Shown in pieces: positions 8,325-16,393 of a stretch of 64,000 nucleotides of DNA (position 1 is the stretch's first letter; the number at the start of each line of letters is the position of its first letter). The notes under the pieces were generated by a model. That model made no database searches. It was not told the origin of the DNA and worked only from the letters and a program-made list of their open reading frames with translations. Both the position numbers and the translations under genes were made by a program. Origin of the DNA: Mangrovicoccus sp. HB161399 (GTDB lineage Bacteria > Pseudomonadota > Alphaproteobacteria > Rhodobacterales > Rhodobacteraceae); NCBI RefSeq assembly GCF_013184745.1, contig NZ_JAATVU010000022.1, positions 1 through 64,000 of the forward strand, written 5' to 3'.

Positions 8325-9121
8325 TCGGATCGCCCTCCCAGGCGTCTTGAAATTTCCGCGGCATGGGCCGCGACGACGGGACCGAGTTCGGCCAGCCGGG
8401 TCTCGGGCATGAAGGGCACGGCGCTTGCCACGCTCAGCCCGGCCGCCACCTTCCCCGAGAGGTCGCGCACCGGCGCGCCGACGCAGCGGATCCCGTATTC
8501 GTTCTCTTCCAGGTCGAAGCAGAAGCCGCGCGCGCGGCCCTCCTCCAGATCGGCGCGGAAATCCGGCCAGGGCCGCGGCGGCACCCGTCCGGGATGGCGC
8601 GCCTGGATCTCGGCGGCCGCGCGGTAGAGCGGCTCCCAGCGGTCCTCGGGCATGGCCAGCATCATCGCCTTGCCCAGCCCGGTCAGCGCCAGCGGCATCC
8701 GCTGCCCCGGCCGCGACCGCATCTCCAGCCCGCGCGTGCCCTCGATCTTGTCGAGATAGAGCACCTCCGCCCCGTCCGGGATGCCCAGATGGACGGTGTC
8801 GCCGGTGATCCCCGCCAGCTCGCGCAGCACCGGCTCGGCCAGGCTGCGCACCGGGCGCTGCTCGGCGGCGCGCTGGCCGAGGAAGATCAGCTGCGGCCCC
8901 AGCAGGTAGCCCGCCTGCGGCACGTGATGGAGGTATCCCGCCGAAACCAGGCTCGACAGCAGCCGGTGCGCCGTGCTGCGCGGCACGCCGAGCGCGCGGC
9001 CGATGCTGCCGGCATCCGACACGCCTTCCGACACCAGCCGCAGGACGTCGAGCCCGCGCAGCAGGGTCTGCGTGCCTTTCGCCGCGCCGGACGCGGCGGT
9101 GCTGACCGGATCTTCCCCCAT
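8321..9121 (-). CDS. IclR-family transcriptional regulator
   Basis: A 266-residue regulator with an N-terminal winged helix (TLLRGLDVLRLVSEG, then IGRALGVPRSTAHRLLSSL, about residues 18-60) and a C-terminal IclR effector domain. The start at 9121 is fixed by GGAGG seven bases upstream; longer in-frame extensions lack such a site. It heads the dgoKA-tctCBA run and is divergent to an SDR gene. It probably senses the imported sugar acid or a keto-deoxy intermediate and controls both directions from the 151-base intergenic region, which contains an inverted repeat at 9185-9201. Confidence 0.9.
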   Translation of the reverse strand: MGEDPVSTAASGAAKGTQTLLRGLDVLRLVSEGVSDAGSIGRALGVPRSTAHRLLSSLVSAGYLHHVPQAGYLLGPQLIFLGQRAAEQRPVRSLAEPVLRELAGITGDTVHLGIPDGAEVLYLDKIEGTRGLEMRSRPGQRMPLALTGLGKAMMLAMPEDRWEPLYRAAAEIQARHPGRVPPRPWPDFRADLEEGRARGFCFDLEENEYGIRCVGAPVRDLSGKVAAGLSVASAVPFMPETRLAELGPVVAAHAAEISRRLGGRSE

Positions 9122-9184
9122 CTTTCCTCCTTTTCCGGGGGGACTATGAATCGGCCCCCGTTTTGTGTCAAATAGTATTATACC

Positions 9185-9201
9185 GTCCCATATAGTGGGA
9201 C
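9185..9201. promoter_or_regulatory. Candidate IclR operator
   Basis: The inverted repeat GTCCCA-TATAG-TGGGAC is centred in the A+T-rich gap between divergent iclR and the SDR gene. IclR regulators commonly bind short palindromes at this position. Assignment to this IclR is inferred from location. Confidence 0.55.
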
Positions 9202-9272
9202 ATATGGAGGAGCCGGGCAGACCCGCGCCGCATCGCGGGCGCCGGGGCCCGGCAAGCAGGAAGGAAGACGAC

Positions 9273-10040
9273 ATGCATGACGATCTTGCCGGGCGCCGCG
9301 TCCTGGTCACCGGATCGAGCCAGGGCATCGGCCTGGCCGTGGCCTGCGCCTTTGCCGCCGCCGGGGCGCGGGTCGGGCTGAATGCGCGCAGCGCCCCCGG
9401 CGGGCTGGACGCTCTGCTGGACGGGCTGGGCGGCGGCGCCGCCTTCTTCCCGGGCGACCTGTCGCGGACCGCGGACTGCGAACGGGTGGTGGAGGACTGC
9501 GCCGCCCGCTTCGGCGGGCTCGACATCCTGGTCAACAATGCCGGCGCGCTGGTCGGCCGGGTTCCGCTGGAGGAGATCGACGACGCCTTCTACGACGCGG
9601 TGGGCAGCGTCAACTGCCGCTCGGCGCTGATGTGCACCCGCTCCGCCCTGCCACACCTGAAGCGCTCCGCCGCCGAAACCGGGCAGATGGCCTCGGTGAT
9701 CCTGGTCGGCTCGATCGCCGGCAGCACCGGGGGCGGCCCGGGCGCGGGACTGTACGGCGCCGCCAAGGCCTGGCTCCAGAACATCCAGAAGAACTGGGTC
9801 GCCTTCCACACTGCCGACGGCATCCGCTTCAACACGGTCTCGCCCGGCACGGTCGACACCGCCTTCCATGCCGACAAGGACGCCGCCGCCCGCGCCGCGG
9901 TCTCGGCAGGCATTCCGATGGGACGGTTCGGCCGCCCCGAGGAGATCGCCCCGGCCTTCCTCTTCCTCGCCTCCAATGCCGCCGCGGGCTATGTCACCGG
10001 CCAGGTGATCGAGGTGAATGGCGGCCAGTTCATGCCCTGA
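9273..10040 (+). CDS. SDR-family oxidoreductase
   Basis: A 255-residue classical short-chain dehydrogenase. The cofactor loop TGSSQGIG is near residue 13 and NNAG near 88. The catalytic set has the serine in VGSIAGS near residue 148 and Y-x3-K in YGAAK near 165. It ends VTGQVIEVNGGQF, typical of the family. It should interconvert a hydroxyl and a keto group with NAD(P). I use the ATG at 9273, after AGGAAG, rather than the upstream in-frame ATGs. Divergence from the iclR-dgoKA-tct run suggests a dehydrogenase for the same sugar acid or its lactone, but the substrate is not evident. Confidence 0.88.
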   Translation: MHDDLAGRRVLVTGSSQGIGLAVACAFAAAGARVGLNARSAPGGLDALLDGLGGGAAFFPGDLSRTADCERVVEDCAARFGGLDILVNNAGALVGRVPLEEIDDAFYDAVGSVNCRSALMCTRSALPHLKRSAAETGQMASVILVGSIAGSTGGGPGAGLYGAAKAWLQNIQKNWVAFHTADGIRFNTVSPGTVDTAFHADKDAAARAAVSAGIPMGRFGRPEEIAPAFLFLASNAAAGYVTGQVIEVNGGQFMP

Positions 10041-10047
10041 CGGCCCC

Positions 10048-10072
10048 CTGCCGGACCGGGCCGTTCCGGCAG
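10048..10072 (+). terminator. Hairpin after the SDR gene
   Basis: Perfect arms CTGCCGGA and TCCGGCAG enclose a 9-base loop, 8 bases past the SDR stop. There is no T-run; the call is a probable terminator by position. Confidence 0.5.
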
Positions 10073-10345
10073 CCCGGTCCGTCTGCGGCGCTTCTGTGCC
10101 GAATCCTGGATACTTCCGCCGCCGGTCTCCCGGGCCGAGGATGTCCGGTAAACCCTTCCCTGCCGATCCGCCCTGCCCCGTCCCGGCCATGTCCGTGGAC
10201 CGAGGGACACGCTTGACGCGGCGACAGCGCCAAGCTCCCGTATTGCCGAGAAAACTCTTGCCAGACTCGCTGCACCCATGCAGATAGTAACGGAAGGCAG
10301 TGAAATATTCGGCCATAACCGTAACAACAGGCAGGACGGCACCTG
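10073..10345. other. Leader region upstream of repA
   Basis: No gene is seen here. The stretch precedes repA and should hold the repABC promoter. It has a small inverted repeat CTGCA-CCCA-TGCAG at 10270-10283 and an A+T-richer segment from about 10285 to 10330. No confident -35/-10 pair was identified. Confidence 0.5.
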
Positions 10346-11578
10346 ATGCCGGACAGAATAGGCAAGGCCATGGCAAAGGACCAGAGCGTCCTTCCCCTCC
10401 GCCAGCGCGGAGGCGAACGCATTGACCGGCTGGTCGGCGAGCATGCCGAAAAGCTTTCCGAACGGCTGCAGGCCCACCGTGCCCAGCTTTTTCCCCCGAA
10501 CGCCCGCAAGGAACTGCGCCGCTTCACCTCCGGCGAGGCCGCGCAGCTGCTGGGCGTCAAGGACGCGTACCTGCGCAAGCTGCATCTCGAAGGCCGCGGC
10601 CCCTCGCCCGAGATCCGCGCCGGCGGCCGCCGCTACTACGCGCCCGAGGACATCCAGGCGCTGCGCGAACTGCTCGAACAGGGCGCCAAGACGCCCGGCA
10701 CCTACCTGCCCGGCCGCCGCGACGGCGACCACCTGCAGGTGATCACGGTGATCAACTTCAAGGGCGGCTCGGGCAAGACCACCACCGCCGCGCATCTGGC
10801 GCAGCACGGCGCGCTGCAGGGCTACCGCGTGCTGGCGATCGACCTCGACCCGCAGGCCTCGCTCTCGGCGCTGCACGGATTCCAGCCGGAATTCGACCTG
10901 CTCGACGGCGGCACGCTCTACGACGCGATCACCTATGACGACCCCAAGCCGCTGGCCGAGATCATCCAGCGCACGTATTTCACCAATCTCGACATCGTGC
11001 CGGGCAATCTCGACCTGCAGGAATTCGAGCATGAAACCCCGATGGCGCTGTCCCGCGGCGAGGGCGGACTGTTCTTCACCCGCGTCGGCGCCGTCCTGGG
11101 GCAGGTGGAGCAGGATTACGACCTGGTCATCATCGACTGCCCGCCGTCGCTGGGATTCCTCACCATGTCGGCCCTCTCGGCGGCAACCGCCGTGCTGGTC
11201 ACCGTGCATCCGCAGATGCTGGACGTCATGTCGATGTGCCAGTTCCTGCTGATGACCTCGAACCTGCTGGGCGTCGTCTCCGATGCCGGCGGCGACATGA
11301 GCTATGACTGGATGCGCTACCTGGTGACCCGCTACGAGCCCGGCGACGGGCCGCAGAACGAGATGGTCGCCTTCATGCGCTCGATGTTCGGCGAGCATGT
11401 CCTGAACCACCCGATGCTGAAATCCACCGCCATTTCGGATGCCGGCATCACCAAGCAGACCCTCTACGAGATCGAGAAATCGCAGTTCACCCGCTCCACC
11501 TACGAGCGCGCGATCGAAAGCCTCAACTCGGTGAACGGCGAAATCGAGGGGCTGATCCAGAAGGCATGGGGGCGCTGA
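10346..11578 (+). CDS. repA: Plasmid partitioning ATPase RepA (ParA family)
   Basis: A 410-residue RepA of the repABC type. An N-terminal winged-helix part (FTSGEAAQLLGVKDAYLRKL, about residues 54-73) precedes a ParA ATPase domain. Walker A is KGGSGKTTTA near residue 138, the second motif is DLDPQASLS near 168, and Walker B is DLVIIDCPPSLGF near 260. RepA drives partition with RepB at parS and represses the operon. The ATG at 10346 is used; an ATG at 10370 is an alternative. The repB start follows one base after its stop. Confidence 0.93.
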   Translation: MPDRIGKAMAKDQSVLPLRQRGGERIDRLVGEHAEKLSERLQAHRAQLFPPNARKELRRFTSGEAAQLLGVKDAYLRKLHLEGRGPSPEIRAGGRRYYAPEDIQALRELLEQGAKTPGTYLPGRRDGDHLQVITVINFKGGSGKTTTAAHLAQHGALQGYRVLAIDLDPQASLSALHGFQPEFDLLDGGTLYDAITYDDPKPLAEIIQRTYFTNLDIVPGNLDLQEFEHETPMALSRGEGGLFFTRVGAVLGQVEQDYDLVIIDCPPSLGFLTMSALSAATAVLVTVHPQMLDVMSMCQFLLMTSNLLGVVSDAGGDMSYDWMRYLVTRYEPGDGPQNEMVAFMRSMFGEHVLNHPMLKSTAISDAGITKQTLYEIEKSQFTRSTYERAIESLNSVNGEIEGLIQKAWGR

Positions 11579-11579
11579 G

Positions 11580-12593
11580 ATGGCACGCAAGAACCTGCTC
11601 AAGGGGCTGATGGTCAACGCCGCCGTGCAGGCGGAGAAAGCCGCGGAAGAGGGCGCCGCCCCGGCGCCCGGCCCGGCCGCGTCCGACCCTGCCCCGTCCG
11701 GCCGCCCGCGCTATTCCAAGGGCGCCATCGGCGCCGTCAGCCAGTCGCTGGCCGAGCTGAAATCCCGCGCCCTGACCGATCTCGACCCTTTCTCCATCGA
11801 GGATGGCGGCGTCACCGACCGGCTCGACGACGACGACCCCGAGGCGCATGCCATGCTGGTCGCCAGCTTGCGGGACTACGGCCAGCAAGTGCCGGTTCTC
11901 GTCCGTCCGCATCCCGGCAGCGAAGGGCGCTACCAGATCGTCTACGGCCGCCGCCGGATCCGCGCGCTGCGCGATCTGGGCCAGCCGGTCAAGGCGATGA
12001 TCCGCGATCTCGACGACCGCGAGCTCGTCGTTGCCCAGGGCCAGGAGAACACCGCGCGCAAGGATCTGACCTTCATCGAGAAGGCGAATTTCGCCCGGCA
12101 GATGCGCGACGCGGGCTATGACCGCAAGATCATCTGCGACGCGCTCCACGTCGACAAGACGCAGATCAGCCGGATGCTGTCGGTCGCCGATTCGGTGCCG
12201 CTGGCGCTGATCGAGGCGATCGGCGCGGCGCCCTCGGTGGGGCGCGACCGCTGGCTGGCGCTGGCCAACCTGATGTCGGAAACGGGCACGGGCGAGGGCG
12301 AGGCGATCGCCATGGCCAATTTCGCCGAGGCCAAGGACAGCGACGGCCGCTTCCAGGGGCTGATGAAAGCGCTCGCCCTGCCCCGGCGCCGCGCGAAGCA
12401 GACCGGCGACAGCCGCGACGCGGTGCTGAAATCCGCCGCGGGCGAGCCCGTGGGCAAGCTCACGCGGCGCGACGGCAAGATCACCATGACCATCCCCGCC
12501 GGAGCCGCCGAAGGCTTCGACGAGTGGCTGGAGAAGAATTTCGACCGGATCCATGGCGACTGGCTGGCCAGCCGCCGCGGCAAGGGCCGGTAA
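11580..12593 (+). CDS. repB: Plasmid partitioning protein RepB (ParB family)
   Basis: A 337-residue ParB-like centromere-binding protein. The ParB N-terminal domain contains QIVYGRRRIRALRDLG near residue 119 and QGQENTARKDL near 153. A helix-turn-helix follows with IICDALHVDKTQISRML near residues 183-199. It binds parS palindromes and, with RepA, forms the partition complex. Its start lies one base after the repA stop. Candidate parS sites are found at 12728, 13987 and 14033. Confidence 0.92.
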   Translation: MARKNLLKGLMVNAAVQAEKAAEEGAAPAPGPAASDPAPSGRPRYSKGAIGAVSQSLAELKSRALTDLDPFSIEDGGVTDRLDDDDPEAHAMLVASLRDYGQQVPVLVRPHPGSEGRYQIVYGRRRIRALRDLGQPVKAMIRDLDDRELVVAQGQENTARKDLTFIEKANFARQMRDAGYDRKIICDALHVDKTQISRMLSVADSVPLALIEAIGAAPSVGRDRWLALANLMSETGTGEGEAIAMANFAEAKDSDGRFQGLMKALALPRRRAKQTGDSRDAVLKSAAGEPVGKLTRRDGKITMTIPAGAAEGFDEWLEKNFDRIHGDWLASRRGKGR

Positions 12594-12653
12594 ACGGCCC
12601 GCACTGACAGGCAAGAGAGCAGAAACCAAAGGAGGCACGGCACAGGCAGAACC

Positions 12654-12689
12654 AAAAAGAAAGCCCCCCGGACATGACATCCGAAGGGC
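12654..12689 (-). terminator. Intrinsic terminator of the antisense RNA
   Basis: On the minus strand GCCC pairs with GGGC and GGA pairs with TCC around a short loop, followed by TTTCTTTTT. It is the clearest rho-independent terminator in this area. Confidence 0.65.
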
Positions 12690-12706
12690 CTCTCAAGCGA
12701 TCTAGC
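12654..12706 (-). ncRNA. Candidate countertranscribed RNA of the repABC unit
   Basis: repABC replicons carry an antisense RNA of roughly 50-60 nt in the repB-repC gap that limits RepC synthesis. Here the minus strand shows TTGACA (12742-12737), an 18-base spacer and TATCAA (12718-12713). A terminator hairpin (12689-12663) with a TTTCTTTTT tail ends at 12654. The predicted transcript is therefore about 50 nt, the size expected of ctRNA. The start point is inferred, not mapped. Confidence 0.65.
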
Positions 12707-12727
12707 ACCTCCTTGATAGGCCACTGC

Positions 12728-12743
12728 GTTGACAGCTGTCAAC
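12728..12743. promoter_or_regulatory. parS-like palindrome 1 (repB-repC gap)
   Basis: GTTGACAGCTGTCAAC is a perfect 16-base palindrome matching the repABC parS pattern GTT-N4-GC-N4-AAC. Its right half supplies the -35 element (TTGACA on the minus strand) of the predicted ctRNA promoter, so RepB binding could affect antisense transcription. Confidence 0.8.
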
Positions 12744-12788
12744 AACCGTCTCTGGACGGAGGGGAGGTTTTTGCCCGCGTGAACTGAC

Positions 12789-13991
12789 ATGCAGAGATTG
12801 ACAGCGACGCCCTTCGGGCGGCGGGCGGTGACGGCTGCCCAAATGGAGGCGCAGGCGCGTGCAGCCGCTCCGGCGCCCGTTCCCGCCGTGGACAAATGGC
12901 AGGTCTTCCGCGACCTCACCACCGCCCGCAGGCAGTTCGGGCTGTCCGGCCGCAGCCTCACCGTCCTGAACGCGCTCCTGTCGTTCTTCCCCGAAACGGA
13001 GCTCTCCGGCGACGGCCCGCTGATCGTCTTCCCCTCGAACCGGACCCTCGGCGAGCGCGCCCACGGGATGGCGGAGGCAACTCTGCGGCGCCATCTCTCG
13101 GCTCTCGTCGAGGCCGGGATGATCCTCCGCCACGACAGCCCCAACGGCAAGCGCTACGCCCGGCGCGGCTGCGATGGCGGGCTGTCCGTTGCCTACGGCT
13201 TCGACCTGCGGCCCCTGCTCGTCCGATGGCCGGAAATCGCCGCGGCAGCGATCGAAACCCGCGACCGGGAGCTGCGCCTCCGCCGTCTGCGCGACGCGGT
13301 GGTGCTGCGGTTCCGCGATGCCGGGAAGCTGCTGGAATTCCTCCGCGCCGATGACGCCCGGACCCTCCGCAGCGATGACATCGCCTTCCTCGCCGAACTG
13401 CCGCTGCTGCTCCGCCGGAAGCCCTGCTCGGAGGCACTGCGGAAAGCCGCGGACCATCTGGATGACCTCTGCCAGAGGCTCGCGGCTGCTGCGGTCACCC
13501 TCGCTGAAACAGCGGAACCGAGCGGCAGACCCGACCGGAATGAGCGGCACATACAGGTTCAGGATATAAACTTCCCTGACTCTGAAAAGCCCGAGCAGAC
13601 AGCATTCACGCAAAACCCGGACAGGCTGCAAGACAGAACAGGGACAAACAAAGACAACAACAAAGAAGCCAGCCTTCCACGCATCCTCGCTGCATGTCCT
13701 TCGCTATCGGCCTACTCCACCGAACCAGTCGGGGATGCCGACAGCTTCCGCCGTGCAGCTAAGCAAATTGCGCCCTGGCTTGGGATCAGTTCGGACACTT
13801 GGCAGGGGGCGGAGAACAGCATGGGAGGATTGGCAGCGGCTGCCACCGTCGCGGCTATGCTGGAAAACCGGGGACGGATCCGTTCGCCCGGCGCCTATCT
13901 CAGGAGCCTCAGCCGGAAGGCCGCCCAGGGGACATTCTCCATCCTGCCGATGCTGCGGGCCCTGGAGGGACGGAATGCAGCAGCGAGTTGA
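12789..13991 (+). CDS. repC: Replication initiator RepC
   Basis: A 400-residue RepC, the initiator of repABC replicons. The N-terminal DNA-binding region has WQVFRDLTTARRQFGLSGRS near residue 37 and VFPSNRTLGERAHGMAEATL near 80. A more variable C-terminal part ends LPMLRALEGRNAAAS. The family's origin normally lies inside repC itself. It starts 195 bases after repB, a gap holding the predicted antisense RNA. Its TGA stop (13989-13991) lies inside the second parS-like palindrome. Confidence 0.92.
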   Translation: MQRLTATPFGRRAVTAAQMEAQARAAAPAPVPAVDKWQVFRDLTTARRQFGLSGRSLTVLNALLSFFPETELSGDGPLIVFPSNRTLGERAHGMAEATLRRHLSALVEAGMILRHDSPNGKRYARRGCDGGLSVAYGFDLRPLLVRWPEIAAAAIETRDRELRLRRLRDAVVLRFRDAGKLLEFLRADDARTLRSDDIAFLAELPLLLRRKPCSEALRKAADHLDDLCQRLAAAAVTLAETAEPSGRPDRNERHIQVQDINFPDSEKPEQTAFTQNPDRLQDRTGTNKDNNKEASLPRILAACPSLSAYSTEPVGDADSFRRAAKQIAPWLGISSDTWQGAENSMGGLAAAATVAAMLENRGRIRSPGAYLRSLSRKAAQGTFSILPMLRALEGRNAAAS

Positions 13992-14002
13992 CGGCTGTCA
14001 AC
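13987..14002. promoter_or_regulatory. parS-like palindrome 2 (overlaps repC stop)
   Basis: GTTGACGGCTGTCAAC matches GTT-N4-GC-N4-AAC. It overlaps the repC stop codon. Confidence 0.78.
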
Positions 14003-14032
14003 TTTCCGATCCGGCCAGACGGCAGGTGCCGA

Positions 14033-14048
14033 GTTGACAGCCGTCAAC
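14033..14048. promoter_or_regulatory. parS-like palindrome 3 (downstream of repC)
   Basis: GTTGACAGCCGTCAAC matches the same pattern 46 bases after copy 2. Together with copy 1 it brackets repC. Confidence 0.78.
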
Positions 14049-15747
14049 TTCCCAATCTCGAACCCGAAGAAGGCGAGCGGAGAAAGGGGCAGGGCATCTT
14101 CCGCCGCCAAGCCTCGGCCATCATTGCAGGCGTTACAGCAGGAAACGGAACAGCTTGCCCTTGCTCTCCTCGGGGCCAATTTCGATCTCGGGTTCGACGC
14201 CGGATGGACAAATCACTGGGACAGGCTGAATGGCGGATAGCGGCGCATTACCGGACATACCCCGCATGGTCACCAAGCGGCGTTTTCGAAGCTATAATGT
14301 ATGGGAAAGCGCCTGAGCGCGACACGTCCGCGAACCGGGCATGACATGTCGGCCAAGGGCCGGCATCCTTCTCTAACCATAGCGGAGTCCTAGCTGTGCG
14401 TCGACCTTCGATCGCAGGTTCCGCGCTTGCGACGCACCATTGGAGAGATGGCCGAGGGCAAAGGGACAATTTCGGCCAGGCAGCGTGGGACAGCATAACT
14501 TGTGCACTCCAGATGCGGTCCGTTTTCCGGGTCAGATCATCGCGATCGGAGTTGCCGTTGCCGCCTTCAGCGTTCGCATCTGCGGCCGCCACGGACCGCA
14601 GCAAAACGCGACGGTCAGAGCCAGTCATCGGGAGGAGTCCACCCCAAGCGTCGAACACATGCAGCCGGATGAGCGCACGGATGCCCTGCGGAGCGGCATC
14701 GCCGGATGCAAGCGCGGAAGCATGCAGCCCTCGATCTTGGAGGCCACGCGGACCCCGCCAAGGTCCTTTTCGCCGGGGAACGGGCCGGAGAGGGTCACGG
14801 TCTGGCAGGAGGGCGTCCCGAAAGGATGCGCGCAGCAGACGGCGGCTGCCGGGGAGGGAACCGCCAGTTCCGGAACGGAGGGATGCACGGACTGCCGAAG
14901 GGACCGGGCAGGGAGGATGCGACCCCAGCTGTCAGGTCGGATCGGCGAGGGTCCAGCAGGCGTAGAGGGTTCGTCCGCTCCTGGAATGGAGTGCCGCATT
15001 GCGGTGGGGAACCTGCTGGCGGCGGAGCCGCAAGGCCCCACGTGCTCCGCCGGACCGGTGGCCGGTCGGCCGACGCCCGCGGGGGGCGCGATGAACGTCC
15101 AATGGAATTCGCGGGCGATCGCGGTGTCCTCCCCGAAAAAGCGGCTGGCGGTGTCTTGCGGCAGTGGCAGGGCAGGGAAGGGCTGCGGAGGCATCCGAAA
15201 CCGAATTCTGCGGGGGCAGAGGATCGTCCTGGCAGCCTTGTGCGCTCCAGCTTGCGGAAAGGCTGAGGGGTGTTTCGGGCGGGGGGCGGGGGTGTCGGCA
15301 TGAGCAGCGGGCGGCATCGGTCGCAGCGCCTGTGCCGGTCGATGACGATCCTGCCGGCCGGGACCTGCTGGTTTCCGAGCCCAAGCGGCAGTCGCTGCCC
15401 TGCCCCGCCTGCTGCGCCGCTGCCGGCGGTCCTCGCCGGGAACCGGGCGGTGCCGATGGCGGCCCGCAGGAGACGGCAGCCATTGGCCGAGGTGCCAAGG
15501 CAGCGGCGGCCGCGGGCTTTGCGGTCCGACTGCGCCGGTTCCGTGCCGGATGGCCATGGCCCAGCCGTCGGCCCGGCACCAGGAGCGGCGCGGGCTGCGC
15601 CCTGCTGCCGCAGATGGCGATGACGTTGAGTCACGCCGCCGTGCGTCCTCTCCCGTCGGGGCGGAGCCCGCCATATCTGCAGAGGCACCGGGCGGATGGC
15701 CTCCGTCCGGGCGGCACGGTGCCGAAACACTTCAGAGGGAGCCATAG
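14049..15747. other. Gene-free stretch downstream of repC
   Basis: About 1.7 kb with no reading frame that has a recognisable domain, a good ribosome binding site and codon use like its neighbours. Open frames here are open in several registers at once, as expected of GC-rich non-coding DNA. It may be decayed sequence at the edge of the replication module. I see no terminal repeats or transposase motifs. Confidence 0.55.
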
Positions 15748-16251
15748 ATGGACACGAGCGACCGCCAGGCGATCAGCGGACTTTTCGACAAGCTTGCGGA
15801 GGTCGAGCGCCAGGCGCCGTCCCGCGATGCGGAAGCCGAGCGCTTCATCGGAGACGCGATTTCCCGCCAGCCGGGCGCGCCCTACTACATGGCGCAGACC
15901 GTGGTCGTGCAGGAGCACGCGCTGACTGCGGCGCAGGCGCGGATCGAGCAGCTGGAGGCCGACCTGGCCGAGGCGCGGCAGCGGCCGCAGGGCGGCGGCG
16001 GATTCCTGTCGGGGCTCTTCGGCGGGCAGGCGCCGCGCCGGGCCGCGCCGATGCGCCAGGCGGTGCCGCAGGGCGCGCCGGGCGGGTTCCTTGCCGGGGC
16101 CGCGCAGACCGCGATGGGCGTCGCGGGCGGCATGCTGGTGGCCAATGCCGTTTCCGGCCTCTTCGCCGACGAGGCGCAGGCCGCGGAAATGCCGCAGGAG
16201 GATGACTCCGATTTCGGCATGGACGACTTCGGCGACGACGGCGAGTGGTAG
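15748..16251 (+). CDS. DUF2076 family protein
   Basis: A 167-residue protein of the DUF2076 family. The N-terminal part (MDTSDRQAISGLFDKL through YYMAQTVVVQEHALTAAQ) is helical and followed by a coiled-coil-like segment (ARIEQLEADLAEARQR, about residues 61-76). A glycine-rich linker and a hydrophobic segment (GVAGGMLVANAVSGLF) follow, and the tail is very acidic (DDSDFGMDDFGDDGEW). Members are sometimes described as periplasmic ligand-binding or sensor proteins, but no function is established here. The start follows GGGAG. It is monocistronic and convergent with the trehalase gene. Confidence 0.8.
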   Translation: MDTSDRQAISGLFDKLAEVERQAPSRDAEAERFIGDAISRQPGAPYYMAQTVVVQEHALTAAQARIEQLEADLAEARQRPQGGGGFLSGLFGGQAPRRAAPMRQAVPQGAPGGFLAGAAQTAMGVAGGMLVANAVSGLFADEAQAAEMPQEDDSDFGMDDFGDDGEW

Positions 16252-16393
16252 GCCACCCGCCGTCTCCGCGGTCGGCCCGGCAGCTCTGCCGCGTCCCGGC
16301 CGCGGGACAGCTCCGGCAGCGGCGCGTTGAGCGCCGGGCCATGCCGCGGTGCCCTGCGCTCCCCGGCCTCTCCGGGCGCGGCGCGGCGCGCGG

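Noticed and set aside
14248-14658. 136-codon minus-strand frame after repC
   Set aside because: No ribosome binding site, no recognised motif and overlapping open frames on the other strand. I treat the area as gene-free.
16293-16308. Terminator hairpin between DUF2076 and trehalase genes
   Set aside because: GTCCCG-GCCG-CGGGAC is symmetrical, but short and without a T-run in DNA where such repeats are common by chance.
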